NCBI GenBank assembly: GCA_015257125.1
Contig: JABZKU010000009.1
Location: forward strand, 1 to 64,000
DNA: 64,000 nt
Origin: Prevotellaceae bacterium
GTDB lineage: Bacteria > Bacteroidota > Bacteroidia > Bacteroidales > Bacteroidaceae
Reading direction: 5' to 3'
In this document: positions 17,835-27,200 of the stretch, in pieces
Position numbering within the stretch: position 1 is the first letter of the stretch
Layout of the letters: the number at the start of each line of letters is the position of its first letter
The notes under the pieces: model-generated
What the model saw: only the letters and a program-made list of their open reading frames with translations
Told to the model about the DNA's origin: nothing
The model's database searches: none
Program-made: the position numbers and the translations under genes

Positions 17835-19067
17835 GTGGTACTCAATTATATTTGGATTGCTTTTTTTCTCATCGCCTTCGTCATTGCCGCCTTTCGCCTC
17901 TTGTTTATGGGCGATTTCGACGTCTTTCCGGCCATTATGAACTCGACTTTCGAAACGGCGAAGACGGCTTTTGAAATTTCGCTCGGACTCACCGGCGTAT
18001 TGTCGCTTTGGATGGGCGTGATGAAGATCGGCGAACGCGGTGGAGTCATTCAGTTTGTGGCGCGACTCCTCGGCCCGGTGTTCAAACGCCTCTTCCCCGA
18101 GATTCCGGAAGGCCATCCTGTGGTGGGAAACATCTTCATGAATATCTCAGCCAACATGCTAGGGCTCGACAACGCCGCCACACCGCTCGGCCTCAAGGCG
18201 ATGGAGGGACTACAGGAGTTGAATCCACAGAAAGAGCGTGCGAGCAACGCGATGATCATGTTCTTGGTGCTCAACACCAGCGGACTCACGCTCATTCCGG
18301 TGTCGATCATGGTCTACCGTGCCCAACAAGGCGCGGCCAACCCCACCGATGTGTTCATTCCCATCCTGTTGGCCACTTTCTTTTCGACGCTGGCCGGCGT
18401 GATGGTCACGGCACTTTTTCAGCGCATCAACCTCCTGAACCGCACTTTGCTGCTCACACTCGGCGGTGCTTCGCTGACGGTGGCCGGCATCATTTGGGGT
18501 TTCGCCTCGCTCGACGCCGAAATGATGAACCGCGTAGGCACAACGAGCGCCAACGTCCTCTTGTTCACGCTCATCACCGCCTTCATCCTCGCAGGACTTC
18601 GCCAAAAGATCAACGTCTACGATGCCTTTGTCGAAGGAGCCAAGGCGGGTTTCGAAACAGCGGTGCGCATCATCCCCTATCTTGTGGCGATGCTCGTGGC
18701 CATCGGGGTGTTTCGCGCCAGCGGCGCGATGGATGCGCTCATCGACGGCGTGTCATGGGCAGTTCAACGCTGCGGCTTCGACGCACAGTGGGTGGGTGCG
18801 CTGCCCACCGCCTTGATGAAACCACTGTCGGGCTCCGGCGCACGCGGAATGATGGTCGACGCGATGACCACCCACGGGGCGGATTCGTTTGTGGGGCGCT
18901 TGTCGTGCATTTTCCAAGGCAGCACCGACACCACGTTCTACATTCTCGCCGTTTACTTCGGCAGTGTGGGCGTCCGCCACACGCGTCACGCCGTGGCCGC
19001 CGGCCTGCTCGCCGATCTGGCCGGCATTGTGGCTGCCATCGCCATTTGCTATCTCTTCTTCGGCTAA
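17835..19067 (+). CDS. SpmA-SpmB type fused nucleoside-recognition membrane protein
   Basis: A 410-residue polytopic membrane protein with two Gate (nucleoside-recognition) halves. The first half resembles SpmA (SLWMGVMKIGERGGVI, NISANMLGLDNAATPLGLKAM), the second SpmB (ALPTALMKPLSGSGARGMMVDAM, FQGSTDTTFYILAVYFGSVGVRHTRHA). In spore formers SpmA and SpmB act in spore core dehydration; Bacteroidetes carry the fused form without sporulating, so the transported substrate here is unknown. Both Gate motifs are intact. The start is taken as GTG at 17835. It stands alone after recQ (85-base gap) and before a long spacer. Confidence 0.85.
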   Translation: MVLNYIWIAFFLIAFVIAAFRLLFMGDFDVFPAIMNSTFETAKTAFEISLGLTGVLSLWMGVMKIGERGGVIQFVARLLGPVFKRLFPEIPEGHPVVGNIFMNISANMLGLDNAATPLGLKAMEGLQELNPQKERASNAMIMFLVLNTSGLTLIPVSIMVYRAQQGAANPTDVFIPILLATFFSTLAGVMVTALFQRINLLNRTLLLTLGGASLTVAGIIWGFASLDAEMMNRVGTTSANVLLFTLITAFILAGLRQKINVYDAFVEGAKAGFETAVRIIPYLVAMLVAIGVFRASGAMDALIDGVSWAVQRCGFDAQWVGALPTALMKPLSGSGARGMMVDAMTTHGADSFVGRLSCIFQGSTDTTFYILAVYFGSVGVRHTRHAVAAGLLADLAGIVAAIAICYLFFG

Positions 19068-19319
19068 GTTCCGCGCATGGGCGACACGCCTTTCAGCAAT
19101 TTGCACTTAGAGAAAAAGCCGCCCCTTGTTCCGCAGTCGAAATTAGACAACGACAGACGAACTGTTGGCCACACAGCATAGAAATAAGCCATTATTGGTT
19201 CATCCCACATTTGGAGTGAGGCGTCAACTACCGGAAGCCCTTTCTCGAAAGTGCACCGGCCTCCCACTTCATCCCCCCAACGCGCACGCGTAGCGCGCGC
19301 GTCCGCTGTTTTTCGTTTT

Positions 19320-19489
19320 TTGCCTTCACCTCTTCACCATACGACGGTAAGAAGCTCGAAAACAGCGACTTGCGTGTGAAGACTTCACCCCTTTCTCCTT
19401 CACCGGTGAAGGCAAAAAAAGGGCTTTTCCTTCACACACAACGCGCACTGTATCAACAACTTGCGGATAAAGGTGAAGGGTGAAGGCAA
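19320..19489. repeat. Inverted-repeat intergenic element
   Basis: The arms 19320-19338 (TTGCCTTCACCTCTTCACC) and 19472-19489 (GGTGAAGGGTGAAGGCAA) are inverted copies with one extra base on the left. Inside lies a second palindrome, CCTTCACCGGTGAAGG at 19397-19412. The element near 51614-51682 shares the CCTTCAC-type arms. Confidence 0.6.
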
Positions 19490-19740
19490 GAATTTCGAAC
19501 TCCCTGAGTGCGCGATGCGCAGGGGCGTGTCCGTTCGCGCGTACGGAGGTGCGGATGAGGAAAACATGGGTGACACCGTGAGCGAAGGGACGGGTGTCTT
19601 TTCAAAAAAAGCGGAGAGGAAGCAGAGAAAAGAAGAGGCGTTTCGTAAGAAAGTCCACAAGTTTTTATTCAATCTCTCCCTTTTCTCAAAAATCGAAATA
19701 TTTTTCTCGCAAAATCTTCGACAATTCGAAACTAAATCCT

Positions 19741-20160
19741 TACTTTTGCGCTTGACAAAACACAACTTCCCTTCATTCCGCCGCACTGCGGCGTCCATAT
19801 AGCGCAAAGTCGAGGTACTGTCCCGACCATCCGGCGCAAACGCTCTTTGACCTACTGAACCGGCGCGACTTCGCCATATCCCTACCTATCTGAACAGGCG
19901 AAAAGCGCTACGCTCCGGCGCGGGATGCGTCTTCACGCGACCGCGACGAGCTATAATCGAAGCGCTCCAAACCACCATCCACACAAGGTACAAGCCACTA
20001 TAACACAACGACTTGCACACCCTACCGGACTGCAAGTAAAACCGTTTCCCTATCCACCGAGCACGTCTTGACAGACTTCCCCGTTGACCCCAATCGCCGT
20101 GAGCGAAGAAGATCATCGGATAGGACTTCGACGCGGAATGATGGCCGCATCACTCCCAAT
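19741..20160 (+). ncRNA. Candidate non-coding RNA behind a Bacteroidetes promoter
   Basis: TACTTTTG at 19741-19748 fits the -7 box. The following 400 bases lack a credible gene but show hairpins such as CGCCGC-ACT-GCGGCG near 19779-19793, TTCGCC pairing with GGCGAA around 19870-19905, and ACTTGCA/TGCAAGT at 20011-20037. I tested it by eye against RNase P, tmRNA, SRP and 6S hallmarks and found no match, so the family is unknown and the 3' end is a guess. Confidence 0.25.
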
Positions 20161-20179
20161 GTCTGATGAACTTTACATT

Positions 20180-20187
20180 ATACCTCT
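20180..20187 (+). promoter_or_regulatory. Possible ridA promoter -7 box
   Basis: TACCTCTG at 20180-20187 deviates by one base from TAnnTTTG and lies 30 bases before the ridA start in an AT-rich patch. Confidence 0.35.
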
Positions 20188-20216
20188 GCACTTTCATTTC
20201 ATAATCCCCATACCTC

Positions 20217-20594
20217 ATGAAAAAAGCCCTCTCCACCACGCAGGCACCTGCCGCCATCGGTCCTTACTCACAGGCCATTGAAGTGAACGGCACCGTCTAT
20301 GTCAGCGGACAACTGCCGGTCGATCCCGCCACCGGCGAGTTTGTGCCCGGCGGTATCCAAGAACTCACGCACCGTTCGCTCACGAATCTCACCCATGTGC
20401 TGACCGAAGCCGGTTTGACGCTCGACAATGTGGTGAAAACCACCGTATTCTTGGCCGACATCGAAGACTTTGCCGCCATGAACGAGGTCTATGCTTCGTT
20501 CTTCAAAGCGCCTTTCCCCACTCGCTCCGCGATGGCGGTGAAAACGCTCCCGAAAGGTGCGCGCGTTGAGATAGAATGCATCGCCGTGCGCTGA
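20217..20594 (+). CDS. ridA: Enamine/imine deaminase RidA
   Basis: RidA (YjgF/YER057c/UK114 family) hydrolyses reactive enamines and imines released by PLP enzymes such as threonine dehydratase. The 125-residue protein has the family elements APAAIGPYSQAI, VYVSGQLPVDPATGE, VVKTTVFLADIEDFAAMNEVYASFF, and the C-terminal signature PTRSAMAVKTLPKGARVEIECIA, including the conserved Arg that binds the substrate carboxylate. Length is typical. It stands alone, ended by a terminator shared with the convergent gdhA. Confidence 0.95.
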   Translation: MKKALSTTQAPAAIGPYSQAIEVNGTVYVSGQLPVDPATGEFVPGGIQELTHRSLTNLTHVLTEAGLTLDNVVKTTVFLADIEDFAAMNEVYASFFKAPFPTRSAMAVKTLPKGARVEIECIAVR

Positions 20595-20666
20595 TAGCAT
20601 TACCTCCTTGCGCACAGCTATCACGTAGACATGGCGCCATGCGACACGACTTGCGCAGTGCAACAC

Positions 20667-20714
20667 AAAAAATCCCCGTTACCGATTCAACAAGAATCAG
20701 CAACGGGGATTTTT
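20667..20714. terminator. Bidirectional terminator between ridA and gdhA
   Basis: AAAAATCCCCGTT and AACGGGGATTTTT form a long stem with an additional inner GATTC/GAATC pairing. A-run on one side and T-run on the other allow termination of both the ridA (plus) and gdhA (minus) transcripts. Confidence 0.8.
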
Positions 20715-20791
20715 CTATGGGATAGCGAGGCGAGCGAGGGCACGTCGCAAACGAAGGCCGCGCCGCCTCGAAAGCGCAAGCGAGCCGTGCG

Positions 20792-22129
20792 TCAAATCAC
20801 GCCTTGCGCCATCATGGCCTTGGCCACCTTCATGAAACCGGCCACGTTCGCACCGCGCACATAGTTCACATAACCGTCGGCCTCAGTGCCGTATTGCACA
20901 CAAGCCGCGTGGATGCTTTCCATGATTTGGTGCAAACGGCCGTCGACTTCATCGGCCGTCCACGAAAGGCGCGCCGAGTTCTGGCTCATCTCGAGACCCG
21001 ACACCGAAACACCGCCGGCATTCGCCGCCTTGCCGGGCGCATAGAGGATGCGCGCGGACTGGAAAAGGCGAACCGCCTCGGGCGTGCAGGGCATGTTGGC
21101 GCCTTCGCTCACGGCCATCACGCCGTTGTCGAGCAGCATTTGTGCGTGTTCGCCGTTCAGCTCGTTTTGCGTGGCCGAAGGCAGGGCGATGTCGGCCTTG
21201 ATGCTCCAAGGTTTCTGCCCCTCGAAGTATTGTGCCGTGGGATATTCCTCGGCATATTCGCGAATGCGGCCACGGTAGAGATTCTTCAGCTCCATGATGT
21301 AGTCGAGTTTCGCGCGATCGATGCCGTCGGGATCGTAGACAAAGCCATCACTGTCGGACATGGTGAGCACCTTACCGCCCAATTCGAGTACCTTCTCGGC
21401 CGTGTATTGCGCCACATTGCCCGAACCGGAGATGAGCACCGTCTTGCCTTGCAAATCGGTGCCGCGGGTGCGGAGCATTTCCATCAAGAAATAGACATTA
21501 CCATAGCCCGTTGCTTCGGGACGAATGAGGCTTCCGCCGAATTCACGGCCTTTGCCGGTGAGCACGCCCGTGAATTGGCGCGTATATTTCTTATAGGCAC
21601 CGAACATATAGCCCACTTCGCGGCCACCCACGCCGATGTCGCCGGCGGGCACGTCGCAATCCTCGCCGATGTTGCGGTGCAATTCGAGCATGAAGGCTTG
21701 GCAGAAGCGCATCACCTCGGCGGCACTCTTACCGCGGGGCGAAAAGTCGGAACCGCCCTTCGCGCCGCCCATGGGAAGCGTGGTCAATGCGTTTTTGAAC
21801 GTCTGTTCGAAAGCCAAGAACTTGAGAATACCCAAGTTGACGGAGCTGTGGAAACGAATACCGCCCTTGTAGGGGCCGATGGCGTTGTTGTGTTGCACGC
21901 GATAGCCCATGTTGGTGCGCACATTGCCGCGGTCGTCGGTCCACGTCACGCGGAAAGTGTGGATGCGCTCGGGGATGCACAGGCGCTCCATGAGGTTGAC
22001 TTTCTCAAACTCGGGGTGTTTGTTGTATTCCTCTTCGAGGGTGAAGAGCACTTCTTCCACCGCTTGGTGGTACTCGGGCTCGTTGGGAAAACGGGCTTTC
22101 AGCGTTTCGAGCAGTTCTTTGGCGTTCAT
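20792..22129 (-). CDS. gdhA: Glutamate dehydrogenase, hexameric, probably NADP-specific
   Basis: It interconverts 2-oxoglutarate plus ammonium and glutamate. The 445-residue length fits the hexameric small GDH class. Visible motifs: GPYKGGIRFHSSVNLGILKFLAFEQ, LPMGGAKGGSDF (catalytic Lys region), CDVPAGDIGVGGREVGYM, and the Rossmann loop SGSGNVAQYTAEK. The residues after the second beta strand (MSDSDGF) resemble NADP-type enzymes, but coenzyme preference is not certain. The ATG at 22129 is chosen over the frame-open start at 22189. The gene is monocistronic, facing ridA. Confidence 0.95.
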   Translation of the reverse strand: MNAKELLETLKARFPNEPEYHQAVEEVLFTLEEEYNKHPEFEKVNLMERLCIPERIHTFRVTWTDDRGNVRTNMGYRVQHNNAIGPYKGGIRFHSSVNLGILKFLAFEQTFKNALTTLPMGGAKGGSDFSPRGKSAAEVMRFCQAFMLELHRNIGEDCDVPAGDIGVGGREVGYMFGAYKKYTRQFTGVLTGKGREFGGSLIRPEATGYGNVYFLMEMLRTRGTDLQGKTVLISGSGNVAQYTAEKVLELGGKVLTMSDSDGFVYDPDGIDRAKLDYIMELKNLYRGRIREYAEEYPTAQYFEGQKPWSIKADIALPSATQNELNGEHAQMLLDNGVMAVSEGANMPCTPEAVRLFQSARILYAPGKAANAGGVSVSGLEMSQNSARLSWTADEVDGRLHQIMESIHAACVQYGTEADGYVNYVRGANVAGFMKVAKAMMAQGVI

Positions 22130-22313
22130 GAGGGGGATTAGTATTTGAATGTAAAGAAATACGGAGCTTTTATCGAATATATGAGGCAAAATTACTCAAA
22201 CTCATGGACACCTGCAAAGCCACGCGGCAAAAAACAGAAAAAAGTTGTGGACTTTTTCTCTATCGACGCGAAAAAAAGGGCTTTGCCGTGTGGCGAATTA
22301 AAAAGAGAATGAC

Positions 22314-22321
22314 TACCTTTG
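22314..22321 (+). promoter_or_regulatory. mdh promoter -7 box
   Basis: TACCTTTG matches TAnnTTTG and lies 72 bases before the mdh start; an AT-rich stretch precedes it. A single reversed 21-bp-type repeat unit lies just upstream near 22242. Confidence 0.6.
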
Positions 22322-22393
22322 CTCTGTGTCACAGCACAAAAGACACACTCCACTGAATGAACATTCATTTCACTTACATAAATCCCAAAGAAA

Positions 22394-23386
22394 ATGGCTT
22401 TTTTGACTAACGAAAAACTCGTGATCGTCGGTGCCGCCGGCATGATCGGCTCCAACATGGTGCAGAGCGCCCTGATGATGGGTCTCACTTCCAACATTTG
22501 CCTCTACGATGTATTCTCGCCCGAAGGTGTGGCAGAAGAAATGCGTCAGTGCGGTTTCAACGACGCGAAGATCACGGCTACCACCGACGTGGCCGAGGCC
22601 TTCAAAGACGCCAAATACATCATCTCGTCCGGCGGTGCGCCCCGTAAGGAAGGCATGACCCGCGAAGACCTCCTCGCCGGCAACTGCAAAATCGCCGAAG
22701 AACTCGGTAAAAACATCAAGCAGTACTGCCCCGACGTGAAGCACGTGGTGATTATCTTCAACCCTGCCGACCTCACCGGCCTCGTTACGCTCCTCTACTC
22801 CGGTTTGAAGCCCGGACAGGTGACGACCCTCGCCGCGCTCGACTCCACTCGTCTGCAAAGCGCCCTCGCCAAGAAGTTCGGCGTGATGCAAAACGAAGTG
22901 AAGGGCTGCGCCACTTACGGTGGTCACGGCGAACAAATGGCCGTATTCGGCAGCGCGGTTGAAATTGCCGGCCGCAAACTCTCTGACCTCATCGGCACTG
23001 CCGAATTCCCCGAGGAAGAATGGGCACAAATGCGCAAGGACGTGACGCAAGGTGGCGCTGCCATCATCAAGCTCCGTGGCCGCAGCTCGTTCCAAAGCCC
23101 CTCGTACCTCTCGGTTGAGATGATTCGCTCGGTGATGGGCGGCGAACCCTTCCGCTACCCCGCCGGTACTTACGTGAAGAACGAAAAGTATCAGCACATC
23201 ATGATGGCAATGGACACCACCCTCGACGCCAACGGCTGCTCCTACAAGGAACCCGTCGGCACGCCTGAGGAAGTGGCTGCACTCGACGCCAGCTACGCTC
23301 ACCTCTGCAAGATGCGCGATGAGCTCGTTACGCTCAACATCGTGCCTCCCGTGGCAGAGTGGAACAAGATCAACCCCAACCTCTAA
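22394..23386 (+). CDS. mdh: Malate dehydrogenase
   Basis: Converts malate and oxaloacetate with NAD(H), part of the reductive branch to succinate in Bacteroidales. The 330-residue protein begins with the Rossmann loop VIVGAAGMIGSNM, has the conserved ISSGGAPRKEGMTREDLL segment with a catalytic Arg region, FNPADLTG, LDSTRLQ and the catalytic His in ATYGGHGEQM. This matches the Bacteroides-type malate dehydrogenase of about 330 residues. It is monocistronic with its own promoter and terminator. Confidence 0.93.
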   Translation: MAFLTNEKLVIVGAAGMIGSNMVQSALMMGLTSNICLYDVFSPEGVAEEMRQCGFNDAKITATTDVAEAFKDAKYIISSGGAPRKEGMTREDLLAGNCKIAEELGKNIKQYCPDVKHVVIIFNPADLTGLVTLLYSGLKPGQVTTLAALDSTRLQSALAKKFGVMQNEVKGCATYGGHGEQMAVFGSAVEIAGRKLSDLIGTAEFPEEEWAQMRKDVTQGGAAIIKLRGRSSFQSPSYLSVEMIRSVMGGEPFRYPAGTYVKNEKYQHIMMAMDTTLDANGCSYKEPVGTPEEVAALDASYAHLCKMRDELVTLNIVPPVAEWNKINPNL

Positions 23387-23413
23387 TCGCCCCGGGCTGA
23401 TCGACCCCAACAC

Positions 23414-23450
23414 GCGGCGCTCCTCCTTTGCGGAGGGGCGCCGCTTTTTT
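23414..23450 (+). terminator. Terminator after mdh
   Basis: A GC-rich hairpin (GCGGCGCTCCTCC against GGAGGGGCGCCGC, with minor bulging) followed by six T, 28 bases after the mdh stop. Confidence 0.8.
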
Positions 23451-23600
23451 GTTGCCCCACGCTTTTCGCCCGCTCACAACGAGGGAAACAAAAACAAACG
23501 CGCCTCCTGTCGCCCCTAAGCCGCCAACAGCACAACCGGAACTACCGGCTTTTTCGCACACTGCCACGCCTTCGCATCGAGGCACAAGTTGGGCGCGCTG

Positions 23601-23669
23601 AAAATGGACAACTTTTGCCACAAAGTGGGGGACTTTCATCGAAAAAGTCCCCACTTTTCTTTCTCATCG
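23601..23669 (+). repeat. Cluster of degenerate 21-22 bp intergenic units
   Basis: Three consecutive units (AAAATGGACAACTTTTGCC, AAAGTGGGGGACTTTCATCG, AAAAAGTCCCCACTTTTC). The second and third also pair as a hairpin. Same family as the clusters at 13618, 40250 and 57122. Confidence 0.5.
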
Positions 23670-24134
23670 CTCAAGAAAAATTTGCATCTTGACAATTGCC
23701 GTGCTAAAAAACTTATGCCGACAGAAAAAACGGGCGACACACTTCCCTTTCGCGCCCACCCCGTCGCACCACATCACTCCTCAAGAAGAATCGTCGAGCA
23801 AGATTTGCATACATCGCGCTTTTCGTCCTGCGAAACAGCCCGAAAATCACAAGATGATGGAAAGCAAGGCACCGGCTACCGCCGAGAACGACTGCCGAAT
23901 TGCACAAAACGCGCAGAAGGTCGGAAGTACCTATCGGAAACAGCCAACTTCGGATGAGTGCGTGGAGGTGAGTTATTTAACCCCATCGGAGCGGTTTCGG
24001 AAAACCTCTTCTTTGGACACGTTGCAGACGAAGTAAAATATAAAAATTGCCTATTCTGCCTAACAAAACACACATAAAACATAATCGTTGAAAGATCGCT
24101 CGCAGAAAATCCCACAAATATCGCCGCAATCTCG

Positions 24135-24142
24135 TATTTTTG
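24135..24142 (+). promoter_or_regulatory. Promoter -7 box for giant surface gene A
   Basis: TATTTTTG followed by TAAC, 126 bases before the chosen start at 24268, which implies a long 5' untranslated leader. The second giant gene has the equivalent box at 39353-39360. Confidence 0.55.
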
Positions 24143-24267
24143 TAACGAAATGTAGCCATACGAAAGTAGTCGCATGCGATATGAATCGCCATTGCGGCTC
24201 CTTTTGAATGAAGATGAACAGACGCACTTTCAAGGACTATAGCAACAAATTTCAATTTATCAGCAAT

Positions 24268-27200
24268 ATGCAAAGTACAAGTACCTCTAAGCAGTGGTTC
24301 TTCGGACTGTGTTGCACATTGTTGTTGTTATGCGCAAGCGCTCTCCCGTCGGCAGGACAAAACTGTCCGAACTTCGGGTGGAACGACTTCACCAAGTCGA
24401 TTGTGCAGCCCAACTTGGACTGCAACAAGCCGGGCGAGGTGACGATACGCTACAGCAACAACGTCGTCGGCGTCGACGAGGTGCACTATCAGTTCGGATC
24501 CGGAACCAGCGGCCCTTGGTTTCACGAAGTCGATGCCGCCGCGCCGGGATCGACCGTGAAGGCCGAAATCCCTACATCGATGAGCGGAAAATCGCTCTTT
24601 GTGCGCGTGACGACCAAGTGTGGCACCGACACCCGTTCCAATGTGTGGAACATGGGCAACATCATTGCTCAAAAGACGGAAACCATCACCCTACAAGGCT
24701 CGAGCACACCGGCCGGTAGCGGTACGGGGTCGAGTGGTGGTATCACCGTGTGGCTCAATGGCCCCTCGGGAATCACAGAGGCCACCTTCAAGCTCTACAA
24801 GTGGCACGGCACTGCGGTGCTGGCCAGCCAACGCAGCACGCGCCCGTATGAGGGGGTGACGTTCTTCAATTTGGAGAAAGGCGACTACGAAGTGAAAGTA
24901 GAAGCCAAGCCGGCTTGTACCCCCACCACAACGGCTTCCAACTGGGACACGGATCACTTCAACCTCTCGAAGGTGATCTACGTCGGCTCATTTAATTTGC
25001 AGGTTACTTCTATCCCTGCACGCGGTACCTGTACCGGTGGTGTGAAAGTTGAGCCTTCGAAAGTGACGGGTGTGCAACAAATGGAGTACGTCCTCACCAC
25101 ACAGGCTGATCGCAACACCCCTATTCAAGCCTTTACGGCCAACTATCCTAATTTTGCCCACACCTTTACGGGCTTGCCGGCCGGACAATACACCGTGCGT
25201 GCGACAGAAAAGACCGGCAACAGCCAAGTGAGTTCGAACTTCAACGTAGGCAACCAAAATGCTTCGCCCGCTGTCACGGTCAACCACCACACTCTCCGTG
25301 GAGTGGCTGAAGGTGAGGTGAATATTCGCCTGGACAACACCACCGAGGCATGTCCGGCCAAACTGACCCTCACGCGCGACAACACGACTTCGGGGTTGCC
25401 CTTCACCACGATGGTGAAGAACAACATCACCGAAGAAAACACGCTGTTCGAGGGACTTACCGAGGGTAACTACACGATCACAGCCGAATATGGAGGTCAA
25501 TCGTTCTCGGCGAAATTCGGTATCGCTCATTCGACCATGGGCTACTTGTACAACCGCGGCGTAACGCAGGCGAACAGCATCTGCGACCCTTCGGGTAGTG
25601 CCAACTGGTTGTTGTCGGGTGGTTTCTACTACAATCCGCTGGAAGTGAAGATCGTGGATCGCAACACGCAGAACCTCGTTCGTAAATTCACACTTCCGGC
25701 AGGACAGACGTATTTCGAAACGAAGGGACTCTTCCCCGGCGACTACACGCTCACCGTGGGGTACGAAGCGGCGAACCAATTTACGACGTCTAATTTCTCG
25801 ATTGCCCCGAAAGACAACGTACAGGGATACCTGAGTTTCGCGCTGGACGAGCCCACAGAATTTTGCGGCGACCAACCGATGGCAAAAATCGCGGTGAACT
25901 TCATTGGTGCTGGTGGCATTGAAAACTACCCGGGCACACAAAAGTTCATGAACGGCGCCACTTTCGAAATCTATGACGCCGAAGGCAACTTCTTGTACTC
26001 GGGCAACATGCCGCAACTGACGGGCAATGCGAAATCGACTATTGAAAGTCCCTTTGCCCCCAACAGAGGCCAAATCAAGGTGAAGCCGACTTGCGGTTAC
26101 CCGATTCTCACTTACACGCTCTCCAGCATCAATGGAATGAAGGGAGCTTACCTCTTCAGCCCTGATTTCACCTATCGTGGCTGCGGAAGCCGCGGAACAA
26201 ACGTGGATCTTCGCGTGCTGGACACCAAGAACAACGTGGTACCCCTCATTACCTACACGGTGAAGAAGAAAACCGGGGAACTCATCGGCACCTACGAAAT
26301 GAAGGAGGGGGTGAATACCGCCATCTTTGCCAACATGGAACCCGGTGACTACGACGTGGAATGGTATCCGCAATGTAAGCCCGACCAGAAGCACCAAGAA
26401 ACCTTCCGTGTGGAAGACAAGGTGAACGAAACAAGACGTGAAATTAGAGGAGCAGTCTGTGAAGATCAAGGTTATATTCGCATTGACTTCACCAGTTTCC
26501 GCAACATCAACGGCTGGCGCTACGAACTGATTCGAAAGAACGACAATAAACTGATGCGCGTCTATGGTAGTGTCAACAGCACTGTAGTTTCATTCGAACG
26601 CGTACCGGCCGGCGATTATATCGTGAAAGCCATTCCCATTGTGGAGTGTGGTGATATTACGCCCGGTGAATTTGAAGTCACTGTGCCTGCCATTACCGCC
26701 GGATCAGAAATCAGCGACCCTATCTACCTTTGGACTCGCGACGCCGATGCATTGCCTTTCCAATATGTGGGTAAGGTACGCTACTACACGCGTCTTCCAT
26801 ATAGTTATGTCAAATGGCGTGTGCTGGATGTGTCCACGAATGCCGAAATCAAGAAGGGCGAAGTGCATCCGGTGGCCAACAACACGGGCACCTTCCCCAT
26901 CGTCGTAGAGGGATTGCCCCACACTTACAAAATTGAATTTGAGACCCCTTGCGGAACATACACACGCATCGACTCGCTCAATTTGGCCAACCGCAAGCAA
27001 TTGCCGGGCTTTGAACTAACCACCATTGCCGGTAACACCGAGTGCAACACAACGCCTTCGCTCACGGTGAAGTCGCGCCTGAAAGCGGCCGGGCTTCCCG
27101 ACAAGGCCTCGAGAATCCAACTCTACAAGTACGTCGATAAGGGAGATGGCTACAAATGGCACTTTGACCAAGAGGTGGCGGATGCCAATGCGATCATCGA

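Larger units (their letters stand above)
19068..20216. other. Long spacer with repeats and a possible untranslated transcript
   Basis: About 1.15 kb without a gene I can support; a 113-residue frame at 19461-19802 has no family features. It contains an inverted-repeat element (19320-19489), a unit of the 21-bp repeat type near 19650, a promoter-like box TACTTTTG at 19741-19748, and a downstream structured, ORF-free stretch to about 20160. Confidence 0.5.
23451..24267. other. Spacer before the first giant surface gene
   Basis: About 800 bases with no supported gene; a 122-residue frame at 23589 is low complexity and is created partly by the repeat units. The stretch contains the 21-bp-type repeat cluster (23601-23669) and a promoter box near 24135. 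Confidence 0.5.

Noticed and set aside
19461..19802. A 113-codon plus-strand frame in the spacer before ridA
   Set aside because: No ribosome binding site, no family features, and it runs across an inverted repeat, a repeat unit and the promoter box.
19741..20160. RNase P RNA, tmRNA, SRP RNA or 6S RNA
   Set aside because: The conserved cores expected for each (for example GAGGAAAGTC for RNase P, a tRNA-like 3' half for tmRNA) were not found on either strand.
23589..23957. A 122-codon frame upstream of giant gene A
   Set aside because: It begins inside the 21-bp repeat cluster and its composition is not that of a protein.
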